This document shows positions 61,242-64,000 of a DNA stretch of 64,000 bases, in pieces. Origin of the DNA: Sinorhizobium arboris LMG 14919 (GTDB lineage Bacteria > Pseudomonadota > Alphaproteobacteria > Rhizobiales > Rhizobiaceae); NCBI RefSeq assembly GCF_000427465.1, contig NZ_ATYB01000014.1, positions 248,001 through 312,000 on the forward strand, given 5' to 3'. Both the position numbers and the translations under genes were made by a program. How positions within the stretch are numbered: the first letter of the stretch is position 1; each line of letters opens with the position of its first letter. A model generated the notes under the pieces. That model saw nothing but the letters and a program-made list of their open reading frames with translations, was not told the origin of the DNA and searched no databases.

Positions 61242-61391
61242 TCATCGTGGAATTGATGAGGTGATTTCGTGCGACACGGCGGCCGCATTCGGCCGATAGC
61301 TGGACAGCGCAAAATGCAGGATGCCGCTGACTGTGATGGACAGGGCGAGAACCGCGACGGTGACGCCGAGACCCGATTTGATCATGTCCAT
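61242..61391 (-). CDS. Small single-pass membrane protein
   Basis: A 49-residue protein (or 47 if the second ATG at 61385 is used) starting MDMIKSGLGVTVAVLALSIT, with one hydrophobic helix to VSGILHFAL and a short polar tail ending EITSSIPR. GGAGAGA lies just before the start. It is convergent with the preceding hypothetical gene. Function unknown; shortness keeps confidence moderate. Confidence 0.5.
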   Translation of the reverse strand: MDMIKSGLGVTVAVLALSITVSGILHFALSSYRPNAAAVSHEITSSIPR

Positions 61392-61720
61392 TCTCTCCGA
61401 CCTGTTGCTTGTTTGCGCGCTTGAAAGAGCGCGCAATAGAGTTATTCCTGTGACGCCGGCCGGACTGTTCCCCGAGGAACGGAGAATATGGTTAACAATT
61501 CCCTGACCGTGGCGGGCGTGCCACGGCACCTGAGACTCTCAATTTTTTCTCTTCCCCGAAATTTTTCCGATTGACCTTACCATCGTTGTAAGCCCTAGAA
61601 CTCGGAATCGGGTTGCAACGGCGAAATTTGCCCGTTGTAGTCGCGCCACACGCCGAGGCGCCTTGCGTATCGGCGTGTGCTGAAGATTGACAATTTCGGG
61701 CCTGGTGATAGGCATTGAAC
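61392..61720. other. Copper-operon control region
   Basis: These 329 bases hold the MerR-type promoter (61571-61601) and, between it and the first gene, a near-palindrome CAACGG...CCGTTG (61616-61637). The untranslated leader would be about 110 bases long. The left part shows nothing specific. Confidence 0.55.
61571..61601 (+). promoter_or_regulatory. CueR/HmrR-type (MerR family) copper promoter
   Basis: TTGACC (61571-61576) and TAGAAC (61596-61601) are separated by 19 bases, the over-long spacing typical of MerR-activated promoters. The spacer holds the dyad CTTAC (61576-61580) and GTAAG (61588-61592), which resembles CueR and HmrR sites (ACCTT...AAGG type). The downstream genes are copper-related, which supports the call. 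Confidence 0.72.
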
Positions 61721-62098
61721 ATGGGCATGCTGCGAATCACGACGCAAAAGCTGTTGATTCTGTTCCGCCTGGTGATTTTCGTATCACTGGCGGTATATGC
61801 ATTGCCGAGTTCCTCCGCAGCCATGCACGACGGCTGGTCAAAGTCTGAAATCGCGCAGTCGAGCGACCACTACGATATGGCGAGCGGCGTGCATTCGCAC
61901 GGCGATCAGGACTCGTCTGCCGACGTCGATCAGAAGCCGGCGAAGCAGCAATGCTGCAAAGACTTTTGTGCCGGCATGGCGATTCTAGCGGCGAACGACG
62001 CCATTGGCGGACCCCGCGTGTCCCCCGTCCGGGAATTCGTCGACGACGCCCGGACGACGGGCGAAATGCCGCTGCTGCATCGGCCCCCAAGCGCCTGA
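61721..62098 (+). CDS. His/Cys-rich exported protein of a copper operon
   Basis: A 125-residue protein with an N-terminal hydrophobic segment (LLILFRLVIFVSLAVYALPS) ending in a likely signal-peptidase site near SSSAAMHD. The mature part has metal-ligand-rich sequence: MHDG, SDHYDMASGVHSHGDQD and QQCCKDFCAGM. Such His/Met/Cys patches suggest binding of Cu in the periplasm. ATG 61721 is chosen; TTG 61715 and ATG 61727 are alternatives, none with a strong ribosome site. It is the first gene after the MerR-type promoter and leads into the TolC/oxidase genes. No family name is certain. Confidence 0.65.
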   Translation: MGMLRITTQKLLILFRLVIFVSLAVYALPSSSAAMHDGWSKSEIAQSSDHYDMASGVHSHGDQDSSADVDQKPAKQQCCKDFCAGMAILAANDAIGGPRVSPVREFVDDARTTGEMPLLHRPPSA

Positions 62099-62192
62099 AT
62101 AGGATGCACCCGTCCGATTGACGGGTCGAACGCGTGTTCGCGAGCAGGCCCTGCTCTCGAGCGCTGCCGCAATCTCCTATTCGGATAAATCC

Positions 62193-62420
62193 ATGAAACA
62201 TCTGTTTTTCGTGGCCGTCCTGCCGCTTCTTGCGAGCGGTTGCGCCGCCACCTTGCCTCCCGATGTGATCGCCTCGGGCGAACTTCCGGCCAGCGATGCC
62301 GGCGTGCGGCCCGCTTCCTATTCGGGTGTGGTCTCGGCCTACACCAATCGGGGCCCGGTCGATCCCAAGCCGTGGCGCCAGCTGAACGACGCGCAAGCCC
62401 CGAAGGGAGGCGCATCATGA
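62193..62420 (+). CDS. Small copper-operon lipoprotein
   Basis: A 75-residue lipoprotein. The signal peptide MKHLFFVAVLPLLASGC ends in lipobox LASGC. The mature part is short and proline-rich, with SYSGVVSAYTNRGPVDPKPW, a segment common to small proteins placed directly before TolC-type genes in rhizobial copper clusters. Its stop overlaps the start of the TolC-family gene (ATGA at 62417-62420). The partner role is inferred from position. Confidence 0.65.
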   Translation: MKHLFFVAVLPLLASGCAATLPPDVIASGELPASDAGVRPASYSGVVSAYTNRGPVDPKPWRQLNDAQAPKGGAS

Positions 62421-63865
62421 CCAAAGTAAAGATGAAGCTGGCGGCGGCGCTCGCACTGCCGCTGGTGCTCGGCGGCTGCGTTACGGCCGGCGAATACGCG
62501 GCAAAGAATGCCGGGTTTTCCCTTGTTTCGGCGACAACGACCGAAGCCGCCGGCAAACGGACCGTCTGGGTGCAGAACCAGGAACAGGCCCGCGCAGTCT
62601 CCGACCAAGTGAAGAAGTTGATGGCGAAGAAGACCATCGATGTCGAGACGGCGGTCCAGGTCGCGCTCCTCAACAACAAGGGCCTGCAGGCGGCCTATGC
62701 CGATCTCGGCGACTCGGCGGCCGATGCCTGGCAGGCGACAATGCTCGTCAACCCGACCGTCGGTGTCGGGCTGACGGGAATCGGCACGCCGGGGCTTACG
62801 GCCTTCCGGACTGTCGAGGGCGCGATCGTCTCGAATATTCTTGCGCTGGTCACGCGCGACAGGAATGTCGCGCTCGCCGACACCGAGTTCCGGAAGGCGC
62901 AGCTGGATGCCGCTTCGCGGACGTTGCAGCTTGCTTCCGAGACACGGCGGGCCTGGATCAATGCCGTAGCGGCCTGGGAAACGGTGGGCCAGCTCAACCA
63001 GGCGCAGGCGGCGGCCGACGCGGCGTCCAAGCTTGCCGAAAAGCTCGGCGAGAGCGGGGCCATGACGAAGGGGTCGCAGGCCCGCGAGCATGTCTTCTAC
63101 GCCGAACTGGCGGGAGAAGGGGCCAAGGCGCGGCTCGAGGCGCGTCTAGCCAAGGAGGAACTGACCCGGCTGATGGGCCTCTGGGGTTCGGACATTAAAT
63201 TCCAGGTGCCGAACCGGCTGGCTTCCCTCCCGAAGGGCCTGATGAAGCGCGACCAGATCGAGGCCGAAGCCCTGCGGCGTCGTGTCGATCTCCAGATGGC
63301 GAAGCTCGACCTGGAGGCGACGGCCAGATCCTACAATCTGACCGAGGCCACGCGTTACGTCACCGACCTCAACCTCCTCACCGGCTTCGAGACCGAGCGG
63401 GAAAAGGAGGACGGGGACATTTCGTCGGAGACGACCGGCCGGGTCGATCTCGAATTCGCCATTCCCATCTTCGACAGCGGCAAGGCGCGCATGCGCAAGG
63501 CCGAGCTCGCCTATATGCGGGCGGCGAACCTTCTCGCCGAGAAGGCCGTCAATGTCCGCTCGGAAGCGCGCTCGGCCTATCAGGCCTACCGCGCCAATTA
63601 CGACATCGCCCGGCACTACCGCAACAGCATCGTGCCGCTGCGCACCACGATCGAGGAGCAGTCCCTCCTCACCTACAACGGAATGATCACCAGCACCTTC
63701 GAACTGCTCGCCGACAGCCGCGAGAAGGTCAATTCGATCCTGCTCGCGATCAACGCCAAGCGCGACTTCTGGCTGGCCGAGGCGGATCTGGCTCCGGCGA
63801 TCTACGGCGGGGGCATGGGCTCGGGCGAGACCGAGGTCGCGGCGGCCGCCGAGAGCGGCAACTGA
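62417..63865 (+). CDS. TolC-family outer-membrane lipoprotein (heavy-metal type)
   Basis: A 482-residue protein with signal and lipobox LVLGGC. The mature chain is a TolC-fold: two repeated halves of long coiled coils (LQAAYADLGDSAADAWQATM, QLNQAQAAADAASKLAEKL and YLRAANLLAEKAVNVRSEARS-like regions), plus the PIFDSGKARMRKAELAYMRA equatorial/tip region. It belongs to the outer-membrane factors found with multicopper oxidases in rhizobial copper clusters rather than to the exporter-coupled TolC itself. A membrane-fusion protein and an RND pump are not in the window. It overlaps the upstream lipoprotein gene and precedes the oxidase by 14 bases. Confidence 0.85.
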   Translation: MTKVKMKLAAALALPLVLGGCVTAGEYAAKNAGFSLVSATTTEAAGKRTVWVQNQEQARAVSDQVKKLMAKKTIDVETAVQVALLNNKGLQAAYADLGDSAADAWQATMLVNPTVGVGLTGIGTPGLTAFRTVEGAIVSNILALVTRDRNVALADTEFRKAQLDAASRTLQLASETRRAWINAVAAWETVGQLNQAQAAADAASKLAEKLGESGAMTKGSQAREHVFYAELAGEGAKARLEARLAKEELTRLMGLWGSDIKFQVPNRLASLPKGLMKRDQIEAEALRRRVDLQMAKLDLEATARSYNLTEATRYVTDLNLLTGFETEREKEDGDISSETTGRVDLEFAIPIFDSGKARMRKAELAYMRAANLLAEKAVNVRSEARSAYQAYRANYDIARHYRNSIVPLRTTIEEQSLLTYNGMITSTFELLADSREKVNSILLAINAKRDFWLAEADLAPAIYGGGMGSGETEVAAAAESGN

Positions 63866-63879
63866 GAAAGGAACCGAAC

Positions 63880-64000
63880 ATGTTCAACAGACGACAGTTA
63901 CTCGGCGCGGGTGCCGCACTGGTGTCCACCGCCGCCTGGGCGAAAACGTCGAATATGGGCCTGCCGGAAGCGGCAATCATGGAGACGGCGGAAACGCAAG
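63880..64000 (+). CDS. Multicopper oxidase (N-terminal part, cut by window edge)
   Basis: The first 40 codons only: MFNRRQLLGAGAALVSTAAW followed by AKTSNMGLPEAAIMETAETQ. The RRQLL motif and following hydrophobic segment fit a Tat signal peptide, as in CueO/CopA-type periplasmic multicopper oxidases that are exported folded with copper. GAAAGGAA lies before the ATG at 63880. Identity rests on this signal type and on the operon context; the copper-binding motifs lie beyond the right edge. Confidence 0.6.
   Translation, partial: MFNRRQLLGAGAALVSTAAWAKTSNMGLPEAAIMETAETQ

Noticed and set aside
1..64000. tRNA, rRNA, CRISPR array, phage or transposase genes
   Set aside because: No cloverleaf-like spacer, no regularly spaced direct repeats and no integrase or transposase motif was seen. 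Absence is by eye only.

Overview
The window is high-GC alphaproteobacterial chromosome, and gene content points to a Sinorhizobium/Ensifer species close to S. meliloti. The main reasons are the rkp-1 capsular (K-antigen) locus (rkpU, rkpA, rkpG, rkpH, rkpI, rkpJ, kpsF-type isomerase), a PodJ homologue, two intergenic RIME-like palindromic repeats and dispersed rhizobial mosaic repeats. Almost all of the sequence is coding. I see no rRNA, tRNA, CRISPR array, prophage or insertion sequence. Assignments rest on motif recognition by eye; no database search was run.

Layout. 0.1-6 kb: an acyl-CoA dehydrogenase behind a perfect operator-like palindrome, divergent from podJ (polar localisation factor). 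6.4-8.5 kb: a TSUP-family permease with a TIGR02186-type partner, then a stand-alone Lrp-type ligand-binding protein. 8.5-12 kb: pdeM and the Lhr-like helicase of the ligase-associated DNA-repair group, separated by a RIME. 12-19 kb: an Rrf2 regulator with its own operator and an AhpD-like protein, YitT, a methyltransferase, small membrane and lipoproteins, a MATE exporter, pyrD and a DUF952 protein. 19.3-23.7 kb: a NarL-type response regulator convergent with a symporter/histidine-kinase hybrid (CrbS/CrbR-like), with a RIME between them. 23.9-29.8 kb: mscL, an aminotransferase, galE, chorismate mutase and a cyanide-insensitive-type cytochrome bd operon with an overlooked 38-residue third subunit.

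30-38.2 kb looks like an arginine or related amino-acid utilisation island. A polar amino-acid ABC transporter plus M20 amidohydrolase is divergent from a TetR regulator, an AruH-like aminotransferase and an AruI-like 2-ketoarginine decarboxylase. 38.2-43 kb holds secDF, small hypotheticals and a second Rrf2 regulator flanked by related repeats.

43.1-58.6 kb is the rkp-1 region. The leftward operon starts with rkpA (one 2502-residue FAS/PKS polypeptide), then rkpG (alpha-oxoamine synthase), rkpH (short-chain reductase), rkpI (LtaS/sulfatase-like membrane enzyme) and rkpJ (KpsS-like). rkpU (export lipoprotein) is divergent, and the arabinose-5-phosphate isomerase converges on and overlaps rkpJ. 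The most interesting reading is that RkpA-RkpG-RkpH form a sphingoid-base-like lipid pathway: a PKS without a thioesterase, a serine-palmitoyltransferase-fold condensing enzyme and a KDSR-like reductase. This parallels the Fum1/Fum8/Fum13 logic of fumonisin synthesis and could supply the capsule's lipid.

58.8-61.4 kb carries NAD salvage (pncA, pncB) and two small genes. 61.5-64 kb starts a copper-resistance operon behind a recognisable MerR-type (CueR/HmrR) promoter: a His/Cys-rich secreted protein, a small lipoprotein, a TolC-family channel and a multicopper oxidase cut by the window edge.
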